The notes beneath the pieces were generated by a model. The model saw only the letters and a program-made list of their open reading frames with translations. It was not told the DNA's origin and did not search any database. DNA of 64,000 nucleotides, from NCBI GenBank assembly GCA_015501595.1, contig JADNRX010000032.1, positions 186,001 to 250,000 of the forward strand, written 5' to 3'. Position 1 is the first letter of the stretch, and every line of letters starts with the position of its first letter. The stretch comes from Hymenopellis radicata (taxonomy: Eukaryota > Basidiomycota > Agaricomycetes > Agaricales > Physalacriaceae). This document shows positions 35,389-47,800 of this stretch, piece after piece. A program made the position numbers and the translations under genes.

Positions 35389-36636
35389 ATGCCCACATTT
35401 GACATGGTTGTCGTCGGCGCCGGTGGTGGCCCAGACGAAACAGATCTATCCGCGTATGTTGCATATATCGACTGTTCCTCCCGTGTTCACTCACACCTCT
35501 CTCTAGATATTTATTTAAACCAGCAGACATGGACTGGAGCGACGGTATTGTCGCATTAGAGGCAGGTATGATGCATGTCAACTATCCGTCACCAATGCTC
35601 AAGGCCACCCAGGCTCAGGCCAAGGCGCTCTGCGCCGTATTCTACAGTCAACTCCCTCCCTGTTCGGTGAGAGTCATCCCACCGTAGCCGACATCTATTC
35701 CTGGGTTCAGTTCGTACAAATTCACGTTACATTTTACTTCACTGATTGCCAGCAGCTGCTTCGTTCTTAGCCACGCCCATCTCGATCACATCAACAGTCT
35801 TGTTATATCTGCCGGGTCGTTTCTCCCGGGCAATCAACGTAAACACATACACGCCTCCAAACAAGTTCTGGACGCGCTAAACACACACGTGTTCCAAGAC
35901 GTAGTCTGGCCGGCGTTGGCTAGTTACGAGAAGGACGACGATGACTCCAAATACCTCTATAAAGAGTAGGCTTCTCACCTGCGCCAGATCATTGTGTCTT
36001 ACATACACGTCTTCTAGATTCCCTGCGCTCAAATACCAACCCGTCTTACCCGACGTCTCTATCCGCAGAGTTTCAGTAAGCCACGGGGGCTGCGAATCTT
36101 CTGCCTTCTTCATCCGACACAACCCCTCCTCAAACGAGTTCTTGTTCTTTGGTGACGTCGAACCCGATTCGCTCGCTTCTAAACCCCGGAACCTCAATGT
36201 TTGGGCTCTTGCGGCCCAAAAGATACCCGATAAACTGTCCTGCATTTTCATCGAATGCTCTTTCCCCTCTGGGCGTGACGATGATATGCTCTTTGGACAC
36301 CTTAATCCCGAGCATCTCGTGCAGGAGCTCACAGTACTTGCAGAGGAGGTAATCAAAGCGCGGAGCCACACTCGTCCGCCTAGGAAAAAACGGAAGAAGA
36401 ACTCTGTTGATCCAGACGCCCTTCGAGGCGCGCTGACTGGTGTGCGCGTCGTCATCGTGCATTGTAAAGACGACCTGTCTCTCCGTCGTCATCCTCGAGA
36501 AATCATTCTGGAGCAAGTAAAAGCGCTGGTGGAAGCAAAGGGATTAGGCGTAGAAGTCATCGCCGCAGAGCAAGGCATGCACTTAAGTGAGTTGTTCCCG
36601 ACCTCCTTATCAAGTGTTGCTCATCCGTGGCGTTAG
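35389..36636 (+). CDS. PDE1: Class II 3',5'-cyclic-nucleotide phosphodiesterase (Pde1 type)
   Basis: The enzyme hydrolyses cAMP and so dampens cAMP-PKA signalling. The start is ATG 35389 (MPTFDMVVVGAGGGPDETDL). The metal-binding signature H-x-H-L-D-H is present as SHAHLDHINSLVI, the class II hallmark with a metallo-beta-lactamase fold. Further conserved blocks are SHGGCESSAFFI, EFLFFGDVEPD, IFIECSFPSGRDDDMLFGHL and GVRVVIVHCKDDL. Several introns interrupt the first 600 bp. A basic insertion (RPPRKKRKKNS) near 36380-36410 could be a nuclear localisation signal. The gene is divergent from the PINIT-like gene with 174 bp between starts, so the two share a short upstream region. Confidence 0.92.
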
Positions 36637-37108
36637 CTTTATGAACTGTTATTCGAACTCATAGCTATACTGTATATTAGCATACTAGCCTCCTTCATGT
36701 AGCTGTAGTATTCCTGACGGACCACCCACGATGTAGAATGATACCAAAAGATCTCATGTAAGTAGATACAAGCAAATACTTGCAATTGCCAAGGTCTGCT
36801 GGAGAATCTTCTGGGAGACCCGGTGTATACCTCAGGCCTCATGAGTGGGCACTGGGAGTGGTAGATTGTTATAAAGACCGGGATGAGTCGCTCTGCCTCA
36901 CAAAGGTTTGAATAATGTTGGTTTGCAACAACGGTCATAGAGTGTCATGAACGAAACCACATACAAGAAGACGAAAAGGTGAGAATATAATAACAGAGAC
37001 AAATCCCCGTCCCGCAAAGTATGTAAGTGCTAATAATCGAAACCAAATCTATAAACACGCGCAGTATTTTTCCTTCCACCAATAGAAAGCAATGAAAGAG
37101 AACTTATA
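36637..37108. other. Convergent 3' intergenic region
   Basis: This lies between the stops of the phosphodiesterase and the striatin gene. It is A/T-rich, with no coding evidence; probably two 3' UTRs. Confidence 0.4.
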
Positions 37109-39861
37109 TCACGACGATGCATATAGTTTTACAACGCCATCAGCACCTGCGCTAGCCATGAAAGGGAGTGAAGGATGGAACTCCACGTCAAGAACACCTT
37201 CGCGGGCCTTCTCTCGGTGAGTTGTTATCTCTTGTACGCACGCACGATTTCCAAGTAAGTCCCAGAATCGGATGGAGCAATCATGGCTGGCTGACACAAG
37301 GGAGAATCCAGCAACATCGATGGCGAGTGAAGTAACACCATCTAGATGCGCCAACATTGAGTGCGTACATTGTCCTAGTTAGTTAGAATCCATCAGAAGG
37401 GGGAATTAGGAGAGGCATTTTGGCTCCCACCTGTCTCAATATCGAAGATTTTGTAGTACTTGTCCTCGTGAGCAGTCACAAGCAGAGGCATCGTTGGATG
37501 CGATGCTATCCGGTTTATTTGAGTGGCCGGTGTCCCATCTTCGTGCCCGGAGGAACGGATATTAGCATCAACGCAGAGTGAATATTGGAGGAAAACGCAC
37601 CATAAGTGCTGTCGCTGGCTAACCGAGAAAGTTCCTTTCCAGTCTCAATCTCAAATATCTTGATGACCGCATTTTGATACGCAACCGCAACTTGCTTGAG
37701 ATCGACCTTGAGCGCCTCGACAGCGGTGGCGCCGGGGACGTCACCCTCGTGGTTCTCCTCACTTTCTCCGCTCTCGAGACCATGCCAACCCCAGGTCAAT
37801 TTAAGGTGACCTGCACTCGGTCCACTGACATCCCAGACTTTGACGGCACCCTCGGCGCCACAGCTGATCAGGGTAGTCTCGTCCCGAACAAGTGCCAGGT
37901 CCCACACTGCATCTGTGTGACCAATGAGTTCACCCCTTGCCCGCGTCTCATCATACGGTGCATATGTCGTGTGTGAAGGCGGCGGAAGTACCCAAACGCG
38001 TATTGACGAGTCCAAAGATGCGGAGTAGAGTAACCGTCGGGAAGGCGCGTGTATTAACCGCGTAATCGCTGCAGAGTGCCCCCGAAGAGTTATTTGAGGT
38101 TCAACCTCCGTTGTCGGCCGAGATCTACAAACGACAGAATCAGTACAATCGAACGGATATAGGTTCCGGTAGGCGTACGTTGAAGATGTTAAACTGGCGA
38201 CGTCCATCCGCCATATCTTTACTGTACAGTCATCGCCGCCAGTTGCAAGACATAATTCCGTTGGATGGAAAGCGAGGGCTCGAACAGCGTCCAAATGACT
38301 GAGGAACTATGAATAAATTAAAACCTGGAGGAGCTGAGGACACGTACTTTCTCAGTGTCCGCTTAGTTTTCCACATTTTGCTTCCTTCGCCCTCAGTTTC
38401 AACGTTTTCTTCATCGTCAACGTCACCTTCGTCCTCTTTCAACTCCTCCTCTTCCATCTGGCTCTCCCTTGCGAGTCTGGCTTGCTCTGAGGCTTCATGA
38501 GATTGCCGTAATCTCTCCTTCCAGTCAGGTTCTGGTCGAAAGATGGCAGTGAGCTGCCGGGGTTCCGAGTCAGGTTCCCTCTCGCGCTCGTTTTGGGTAT
38601 CAGAGAGCGATGGTGGGGGCTGGGAAGGCCCAGCGGGAGACTGTTGTTGCTGTTGCTGTTGGGAGGTAGACTGCATCGGTGCCCCTGGAACGTGCTGTTG
38701 GAGCATTCCAGAGCCTAGGGGATTACTGCGCTCCAGAGGCTGCATCTGAGAACCAGTAGAAGCGGGAGCAGAGGAAGGAGCGGACATGATATTGATTCCA
38801 TTCAAGAGGTTGCTACCACCTTCCGAGGGTAGGATTTTTCGAGGTCGGCCGTTGTAAGGCATCTGGTCAAAGGAGGGCACGTTGGGGAGGGATAGTGGCA
38901 TAGATGGGTTGTTGAGCAGAGGTCGGTTCGGGAGAGGATTCATGGCTTGTGGGGAGGTTAGATACGAAATTTCTTGGAGACATCTAAACAGACAATGAAT
39001 AGAAAGTTTTCGGGAAAACTCAAGGGACAGACTGCTTTAAATAATCGCGACTTCGCGCTCGACTCTTGGGGTCGCGACCCGGAGGCGGTTTCCCAAGACC
39101 GGCGACTGTTGAACCTGTCGCTGGCCAGAGCGAGCCTGCCCACGACATTGGGCGGCCAGACGGACCGATCGACTGTGGCACACCATTCGGAAGTCGAGTG
39201 TCTGGAAGCGGAGAATCTTGAAAATGAGCGCGTTAGAATAAAAACAAAGACATTGAGACGAGATTGATGTACCGTCGCTCCTGGGGGACCCGCTGCCGCT
39301 GCTACCCTCTTTGTGGTTATGAGCGTCCTCTTTCTGTGAAGTGACCTGATTCAGACCCATAGTTTTGGTGGGCGCGGGCTGCGACGTGGAAGTCGTGAGC
39401 TGCTTGGAGCTGGAGGAAAGGACACGGAAAAGTGGTCGGTGCTCGGAGGTCGTAAGACAAGCGGTGGACTAACCGTTCCATTCGCAGCGCATATTCAAGC
39501 ATTTTGATACGACGCATGAGATCGAGCTTAACGTTCTCAAACGAGCGCCGTTCTCCTTCGAGGAGCGCAATCCGTGCCTGCGCAAAAAGTAATGGGCAAA
39601 CGCGCGACAACCCACCCGACGACGACGACGCACCCTCATTTCTGCACGTTCTATCTCCCATTCGTTGCGGTCGCGTTCGTATCTGCGCCATTCGGTCTGG
39701 AGAAAGTGGAGGACGCTGGAGAGCGTGTAATCCTGGCCATTCTGGGGTGGAGGTGGAGGGATGTTATTTTGTGGTCCCTGCTGTTGCTGCTGGTTCTGCG
39801 AAATCTGCTGCTGTTGTTGGCTATTAGGCTGTAGGCCTTGCAGCGGGCCCAACATGGACAT
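37109..39861 (-). CDS. PRO11: Striatin homologue (PRO11 / Far8), STRIPAK scaffold
   Basis: Striatins are B-type PP2A regulatory subunits that hold the STRIPAK complex together, which fungi need for hyphal fusion and fruiting. The start is ATG 39861 ([11 protein letters not shown]). After Gln and Pro runs comes the striatin N-terminal block [20 protein letters not shown] and the coiled coil [31 protein letters not shown] long disordered region has Gln and acidic runs. The C-terminal WD40 propeller includes [50 protein letters not shown] and [20 protein letters not shown], ending VVKLYASS. The splice after [11 protein letters not shown] restores [12 protein letters not shown]. Length and order fit the family. 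Confidence 0.93.
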
Positions 39862-40221
39862 TGAGGTCGGCGACGGTAGACGGTGGTGGTGATGTTATGA
39901 GAGGCCAAATTTCGGCACTACTTTCCAAACATCACCAAATTCAACAATCCGTCCTTTGCCTCATCCCCGCCACAACTATGGGATGCATACATACTGCTCA
40001 CAATTCAACCGCAACTAGTCAGATACTTGCTTGCCAACCTTGATACTTGAGTCTGTATACAGCCCATGCGGCGTTTCACGTTCATTTCCAGTCAGTCTCA
40101 ACCTTAACAGCTGATCTAAAGGTGCCAGCAGGACGTTGAAACCCAAGGAAATTAAGCAAAATACAACATATTCGACAACGGGGGTAATGCAAAGAGGACC
40201 AGTAACAGCAGAACGTGGCGT

Positions 40222-40637
40222 CTATTTCTTGCCCGACCTGGGTTATCGCTGTTAGCATGCTCCCAGTGCAACCTGTCACAAAGGTGACTCACTTCTTGAT
40301 GCCACCACCAGCTGGCGCACCACCTGCGGTAGACGGACAGCATAAATGGTTGTCCAAGGCAGTTACATGTTGCCGTACATACCTTTCAGCGCTGTAGAAC
40401 CGATTCGGGTTAGTACAGTTCAAGTAGGACGCGAACAAATACACACCTTTCTCCCTTGCAGCCTTGAGTGCCTCGGCCTCAGCCTTCTTTTTTTCCTTGA
40501 AGGCAATCTCGTCATCCGTCTCCTCCTTCTTGTCCTTCTTGGGGGCCTGTGGGGGATGATAATGGGCACCAGAGCAGTCATAGAATCAATTCAGTGACCT
40601 TTAAAGGCTTCAATTTGCCACCTTGTCTACCGGACAT
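40222..40637 (-). CDS. TMA7: Translation machinery-associated protein 7 (TMA7)
   Basis: This is a small basic protein found with ribosomes. The start is ATG 40637-40635. The first exon gives MSGRQGGKLKPLK, the second APKKDKKEETDDEIAFKEKK through AAREK. A 9-nt micro-exon (40383-40391) supplies part of ALKG, and the next exon gives GAPAGGGIK. The last exon completes KSGKK with stop TAG 40224-40222. The total is about 64 residues, the usual TMA7 size, with the family's GGGIKKSGKK end. Splicing must skip a TGA at 40291-40289 that overlaps the GTGAGT donor; without splicing the protein would end GIKK. The two genes on either side are striatin (same strand, downstream) and the S9-like hydrolase (divergent). 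Confidence 0.92.
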
Positions 40638-41101
40638 CAAGACTGAGGGTTATTGTATAGGCAAGATGGTGGATTGATTGAGAGATTGGTGTGACCCCGT
40701 GACCTTCTTAAGCTTGCCCTACTTGACCCCTTCAAAGCTAGTTTCGGGCAATGCTGCTTAACCGCTGTACCATTTGGGCTAGCCGTCAACCACAGAGCAA
40801 TACTCGAAACTGATGGGAACAGTTCAGGGAAGTAGACGTGAACATAGAAAAGAGGAAAGTCAACAGCCGCGTGAGCCTTCCCAGGTGACGGTACATCGCA
40901 TTCGTCGAGTACGCGAGCTCGCCTACAAGGCGCCATGAACGAAGAAGAATAAGAGAATTCACCGTTTCACGCAGTGCGCAATATTTGCGCCGATATTGAT
41001 CGCACAGCCATGTGGGCAACAAACGCTGCCTGTTAAGTGACGAAAGCCGCCGAATCGATGTTCCCACACTAATCGAACCTGTTATAGTCAGCAACTTAAG
41101 A
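40638..41101. other. Divergent promoter region TMA7 / S9-like hydrolase
   Basis: 464 bp between two divergent ATGs. No TATA box near either start and no coding evidence. Confidence 0.4.
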
Positions 41102-44100
41102 ATGTTGGGCTCAGTCATCATATGTATCGTTCACAACCCTTTTCTTTCCGTTCTTTGGGCTATGAGCATCATCTCTACTGCCACAGCTATGCAAGCCACA
41201 TTTGACGCGGACGTAGCGAACGAATGGTCTGTTGAATTGTCTACAAATTGGGATGTAAGCATATTCCTTCCTCCGATGCACAAAGTTGCTGATGAAATAA
41301 TGCTTAAGATACTTGGGCCTTTCCCAATACAAGCAAGAGAGCAACAATTCCTTAGCCCCTCCTTTCCCCTCAACTGTAAAGCGGCCATAATCTACCTTCC
41401 AGTGCACACACTCATCCGACTATATCATCCAGTGTCTGAGCCGATTGATTATCACAAGACTTGGCCCTCTTCGTATGCCGATGGAGGGCGCGTTTCCTGG
41501 GCCACAGCAAGTGCCGAAGATAATGGGACTTTGCAAGTCTCCTTTCCCAATATCAGGTCCCTTCCGATGTTCCCTGACGCGTAAACTGTCCACTGAACTA
41601 TTTATCTTCAGGTGGGAGTCTCTTCGCGCAACCGAGGGATGGGCCGTTCTTCAGCATCACGCTGTCCTTCACACCACATTGACCGTTTACCCTCCGAAGC
41701 AAGTGCGATCGGAACCTCATCTGCGGGTCCAGCTGATTCAGGGTTCTTATTTCACCGTTCTTCCTACCACAGAAGATGCGGACTCGTTCCCCCGTTGGTA
41801 TGCTGGAAATATTTACGAGATGGAACGTGGATTGCCTCGTATCGTTCCTTTCCCCAAGGCTCCCTCGAAGGACTCACCGACAATATATGATGTCTTTGTG
41901 AGCGGGGATTACGAGGTACTAATGTCAAAACGTCTCCTGTCGCGTCGCGTCCTTATGCCCTGCAGATCCGGCTCTTCGGTGACCCCCATAGCCAAGGAAG
42001 GGACATACCGGTGCAAAGCCTTTCCCTAACATTCGATATTGAGGACGAGGAACTCTTGTTCGCGCGCGAACCGACTCAGGATGTTCTCTGCGACTTTGTC
42101 GATGGATTCGCTTTCGGTGATGCCATTGGCGTCGGTATGCGGAGCATCACCGGTTCTTGGGCGGTCACCAAAGTGTCTTCGCTTTCAACGGTATGATTAT
42201 CGTGTTATCATTAGTTCTTTTAGTTATTTAGACTCATCAGGATATCGCACTGGAACTTATCCGAACGACGCGAATTGCTGATGGTCAAACTCGAATCATC
42301 CCTATTCGTGTTACGCAGTCGCGTCAATTCCGCCACAAATCTCTCGATATGGAACTGCAGCTGACTTCGGGCTCTGATTCTCAAGAGGTATTCGTGTCCT
42401 TGCCGGTGAGTCACCACGAGATGTGGGATAAGGACGTCTTCTCGCCTATTTTGGCAACGTATTTCTTCGCGAAGTCGATGCCAAGCGCATTTATCGCGAT
42501 TCCTCCAGAACGTCAAAGTCATGACGCGCCTAAGCCGCCTATCCTAGCACTTCGTACATTCCTGTCAGCACTGGTTTAATTGGGTATTTCTAACTGTCAG
42601 CCAGACGGAGCCGGGGTCGACATCGTCACCGCAACATTTTGGGCGGATTCCTTGCCGCGGAATCCTCACAGTTGGTTCGTTCTTCCAAGTGGAAGAACCT
42701 CATGGGTACTCAATAGTCTCGTTTTTCCAACCATTTGGGTTTAACGCATGACTACCTAGGGCCTTGATTGGCACGGACCTAGTGCACAAGATGCATGGTC
42801 AAGTGTGGATGCACTTTCCTCGATTTTGGAGCACAATTCCGTCTTCGATCCTTGGAAGTTCCCAATGAACTCTCCTGTTATTCTTTTAGGACATTCCAAT
42901 GGCGGTCAAGGCGCTTGGTACAGCGCGGCACGATACCCTGACCGAGTTGTCGCAGGTTCGTGTTTTGGTCGCTCACGTCCTCATGAGACTAAGTTCGTTC
43001 TCCTCTAGTGGTCCCAGCTTCAGCCTACATCAAGTCGCAGTCCTACGTGCCGCTGACGATGTCGAGGTTCGTCTAGACCCTTCAATGCTTCGCGTTGCTA
43101 ACCTTGACGAAGATCTGCGCGTTTCACGGACCCCGCCCTACTCTCCGTTTTAGAATCTTCGCTGACTCCAGACAATAATGACCTGTTCATGAGCAATCTG
43201 GTGGACACACCAATACTCGCTATACATGGGTGAGATTGTCATCTCCCCTTCTCTTCCACTAATTTGGAAAATACCAGAGGCGACGATGAAAATGTACCGG
43301 TGTGGCATTCCCGAGAGGCTGTCAGTATCTTGGAAACATGGAATCCTGTGGCTAACGTGACGTATGTAGTCTTAACATCTTCGCCACTTTCCGAACTGAT
43401 ATGCCTGTCAAGGCTACGCGAAGATCCAGGCGAGAGTCACTGGTATTCCACTGTCTTCAAGAATGATCAAGTCACATCCTTTTTGGAAAATGCTATCTCG
43501 GCCTATCCTAATCGACATACTCTTGCTGAGAGGTTTACACTCACTGTTTCTGTTCCATCAGAAGTCGGCTCCCTCCATGGCTGGAGCATCCAGGCGCTAA
43601 CGATTCCTGGAAGGTACAAATGGCTCATGTCAATAGTGCAATGACTGAATTTGAACATTTCAGGTTAGGGCGCCTATCTGTTCAAAGAGCAAATGAGGAG
43701 GATGATCGTGTTCGGGTCAAGACCTCGAATCTGGAGAGCTTGTCCGTTGACACGAATACCTTCCCGATATCCAGGCTCCTCCTCGATGATACCCCAATTC
43801 ATCTGAAAGACGACGAAGACGGTATAATCTACTTTGAAGCTGTCAATAATAAGGTCTGGAAGGTATAACTATCGATGTTCGTTCTGCAGAACTACACCTG
43901 ACGGTCATTCAGGTTGTCGATCAATCCAAGCAAAACATTATTCAGGCCTCGGGACGGATTCAATCTGTTCTCTCCAGTAATGGACCTATCACTCTGGTGA
44001 TCCCCGACGACGGTCACACCCACGAAATGAATGTGGCACTTCGTATCGCTCACGATCTCGAGCTCTATCATAGACTTGATTCTGAAATCATTCGTAGCTC

Positions 44101-44573
44101 GGAAGCCTTCAAGAATGATTTACTAGGCCAAGGCAATGTGGTGGTTATCGGAAATGATGCCGCCTTCTCAGCCCGAATGAATTGTGTACCTCAACGTCCT
44201 CTGGAAGGGCCTGGAATTGGTGAATGGAGAAGCTCATATCTGAGATACCGACTGACATCCTGGACGCTCTAGGACTGATATATTTGCATTCCCACCCTTT
44301 GAATTCGAACGGTAATATGGTCATGTTGGAGTCAACCGACGGCGCAGGATTGGAAAGAGTCGCCAGACTTTTCCCCATCCGCACAGGTATACCAGTTCCA
44401 GACTGGTTGGTAATTGGCCCGCTTGCAGATAGCAGGGGTACTGGAGGTGTTATAAGCGCTGGGTGAGTGTTTGTAGACCTACTACTTATTATGGCCTCAT
44501 GTGCTAAACTTTTCCAAACAGCGTGTGGGGTAATGATTGGAGCTGGAATAGCGAAATGTCGTGGTTCAGTTAG
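41102..44573 (+). CDS. Secreted S9 (prolyl oligopeptidase-like) alpha/beta hydrolase
   Basis: ATG 41102 gives MLGSVIICIVHNPFLSVLWA, then MSIISTATA, a probable signal peptide or anchor. A long N-terminal part of about 450 residues has few motifs. The catalytic domain has GLDWHGPSAQDAW, the nucleophile elbow LLGHSNGGQGAW, the acid-loop PILAIHGGDDENVPVWHS and a His in DPGESHWYS, in the right order for a Ser-Asp-His triad of peptidase family S9. A C-terminal region of about 350 residues follows, ending GNDWSWNSEMSWFS (stop TAG 44571-44573). At least nine short introns. I checked the junctions around the active site and they keep frame (for example SRSARFTDPALLSVLESSL). Related fungal proteins exist, but I know of no tested substrate. 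Confidence 0.8.
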
Positions 44574-44856
44574 ATATTATACCCATAATAAAGCAATATT
44601 TAGTGTCTCGAAGATGTCGGTTTTAAGGTCGCCCGCAAACGGCGGCTATGAAGCTGAATAAGGCAAGAGGCCGTTGACGCAGTCAAACAGAGTCAAACTG
44701 GCTGCTCTCGTCTTGCACGCCGCCACCTTGACCTGATCCTCAGTCCCGCCTCGTTTCCCCGTTGTCCTCCATCCTGCTACCATTCCACTCTCAAAAACGG
44801 CGACCGGTCACGGAAACGCTGTACAACGGCGCTCGGTGACCCCGTCCAGGTCTCAC

Positions 44857-47800
44857 ATGGACAATCCGCCAACAAGTACCACGAACATCCACACCATCGT
44901 CCGGGCCCAAATTGTCTTTCTACTTTCGACCCTTACCGAAGAAAACTTTGAGAGGAACCAAATAGAGATTCGCTCGGTACGTGTCCTTTTTTGTGATGCG
45001 CCGACGCCTACCGACTCCCGCGCCCATCACAGCTCTCGGAGCAGCATGGCATAGACACCTACCTGCATTTCATCCGCCGGTTAATCGTTCATTCCCAGTC
45101 ACGCAATACCGGCAGCTCCACCCCCTCCTTTGACCCAAGCAGTTCCCTCACTTTCCGTCTTCTACTCCAAGAAACTCAGCGACTTGCACGCGACCCTTTT
45201 CTTGCGGATCGTTTTCGCGACGGCATAGACAAAGGAGAGGGAGATATCTTCCGTCATTTTGACTTCATTCGCTTTGTAGAGCGCATTGGCCTCAACCCTC
45301 TCGAGCGGCTTGTTCTTGCCTCATCACTTGCCTCCGCAACACGCAAGGAACTCGCAAACCAGGCCGTGTCGGTCATAAAGACGGAATTCAAGGAGGCGAT
45401 GGCAACTCTCTACCACTCCAATCCATCCTTTGACCACGCCGATTTGTCTCCTAGTCAGGTGGCCAAGTTGCTCTCAAACTTGCTTTCATTGGATTCTCCA
45501 GGGTCTCCCATACTGGATTACCAGGAGCGCAACGCCCTCATACTTGCCGCGCAGTCCAAGTATGGCAGAGACACCGTGTTCCCGATGCTGCATCACATAC
45601 TGCCGACTTTGAGGTCAGTCGTCCTCTCTACGTGTCACGCCACTCTGACCGTCTTTTACAGTCTCCCTCCCGGAACGACACTGGTCCAATTACTTTTGCA
45701 GCTCGGTCCGGAGTTGACAAGTGACCAGGATGTTGTGCGGGCCGTTTTCACTCGGTTTGGTATGTCAGACGCAAGTCCACCTCGCGATGCTCAGGTGTTG
45801 GACATGTTCTCGGCTTTGGCGCGCCATGCCACTGAAGGAACAACCCTGTGTGATCCAACATCGCTAGTGAAAGCCTTGGCCTCTTTCGTGCGTCTCAACG
45901 TTTGTTCTTATGCTTCTACTCATCATTTCATAGCCGACAACGATTAACTGGGCAGTAGTCATACAGTCGTTTGACCGTCCTGACCGAGCCGGGGTTGATA
46001 CCGCGACCCTCAAACTCCTCATCGCTATCCTCCTCAACTGTCCACGTAATGAAGAACCTCACGCCGTCACTGGTTTCTGGACCGTATGGTCAAACCATCT
46101 CTACCAACTCCGCCTTCTTGATGCCCTTCTCTCCCTCCCTGCTGACACCTTCAACTTCGTACAATTACCCGGGCGGCGAATAGTAACAGTCGACGATGTT
46201 GCTATAGCAAGCCCTACTATCAAGGCCCTCGCTGCCAATGTTCAAGGTCATACGTGGAATTCTCTAGAGCTCTTCGAGGTTCTTGTACGACTTGCAGATT
46301 CCGACTCTCAAGAGATCAGGAACTGCGTTCGTGAGATGCTGGACAAAGCAATCAAAATCAGTGCCGAACTTGTCCATATGGGACTCCTCCAAGTTCCTGT
46401 ATGTTTCCGTTTCTGCTCTGGAACGTCTTGCTCATTAGCTTACTCCTAGGACCCAAAATGGAACGAGATTCGTCTGGAATATTCTCGTAAACTCTTGGCC
46501 ATGTTCTTGGGTGGGCATCCCAATCATCAACTGGTCTTCATGAGAATTTGGCAGATTGAGCCCACGTATCTTACGAATGCGTTCCGAGATTTCTATACTG
46601 AGAATCCTCTGAACATTACTCGTATCCTCGATGTGGCTCAAGATCTTAAGGTATGCCTAGTCTTGCCGTGGAATTCGAGGCGTGACTTATACAGGTGTTG
46701 AAGATACTGGAAGCTTTGCTTGAGGTTCGGCCTTTTGCCTTTGCGCTCGACGTCGCCGCGCTCGCGTCGCGCCGAGAATATCTCAACTTGGATAAATGGC
46801 TCGCCGACAACGTAACCAATCATGGTGCTGAATTCCTTCATGCCATTGTTGAGTTCCTCGAGGACAAGATGCAAAATGAGAAGATTACCCGCATCTCGGA
46901 GCCAACCATCGAGAGTCGAACCATGGCGCTTAGTGCAGGTACTATCACGATTATCCTAAGGGTTCTTCGTAACAGGTAGCGGTGCTTCTTGTGTGTGCAT
47001 TCTCTCGACTGATTTATCCTCCAGCTCAAACCTAATGGATCAGGAGGACCTGCAACGGAGCATGGAAGTCCGCAACTTCTGTCTACAGATTCATCCTCGA
47101 CTCATGAGTCTTATCCCGGGGTCGGATGTTGAACCTGGAACAACTGTGGTGAACTACTCGGCCGAGATTGAGACAGAGGTCGACGGCATATACAAGCAAA
47201 TGTATGACGAGAGCATCACCATCGACGAGGTCATTGCCCAGTTGCAGCGCCAAAAGGAATCCACCAATCCTCGCGACCATGAAGTTTTCTCGTGCATGCT
47301 TCATTTCCTTTTCGACGAGTACAAATTCTTCCAATCCTACTACCCAGCCCGGGAGTTGTCCATGACGGGATATCTTTTCGGTTCTCTCATTCATCATCAA
47401 CTTATCGACTCCATCCCCCTTGGCATCGCCATGCGCTACGTTTTGGATGCGCTGCAGTGTCCTCCGGAAACGAATTTATTCAAGTTTGGCCTCCAATCTC
47501 TCAATCGGTTTGAAAACCGCCTCGCGGAGTGGCGCCCCCTTTGCGAAAAGCTCATCGAAATTCCAGCGTTGGCAGAAGCTAAACCGGAGTTGGTAACCAG
47601 CATCCAACGCTATCTTGCCACTTCCTCCGCCGAAGGCTACGTGAACGGAGACGTCAGGACTTTGACTATAGGGCAACCTTCGGAAACGGTAGCAGCATTT
47701 ACATCCATACGTCCCGATTCTATCACCGAACCCATCGAGGAACCTCCGGAGGAACTCTCAGACAGGATTCTTTTCATCGTCAACAACTTGGCGCCGAGTA

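Noticed and set aside
39469..39861. Apparent 130-residue protein at the striatin N-terminus
   Set aside because: The later part reads through an intron; splicing after ERAEM leads to the conserved [10 protein letters not shown] coiled coil.
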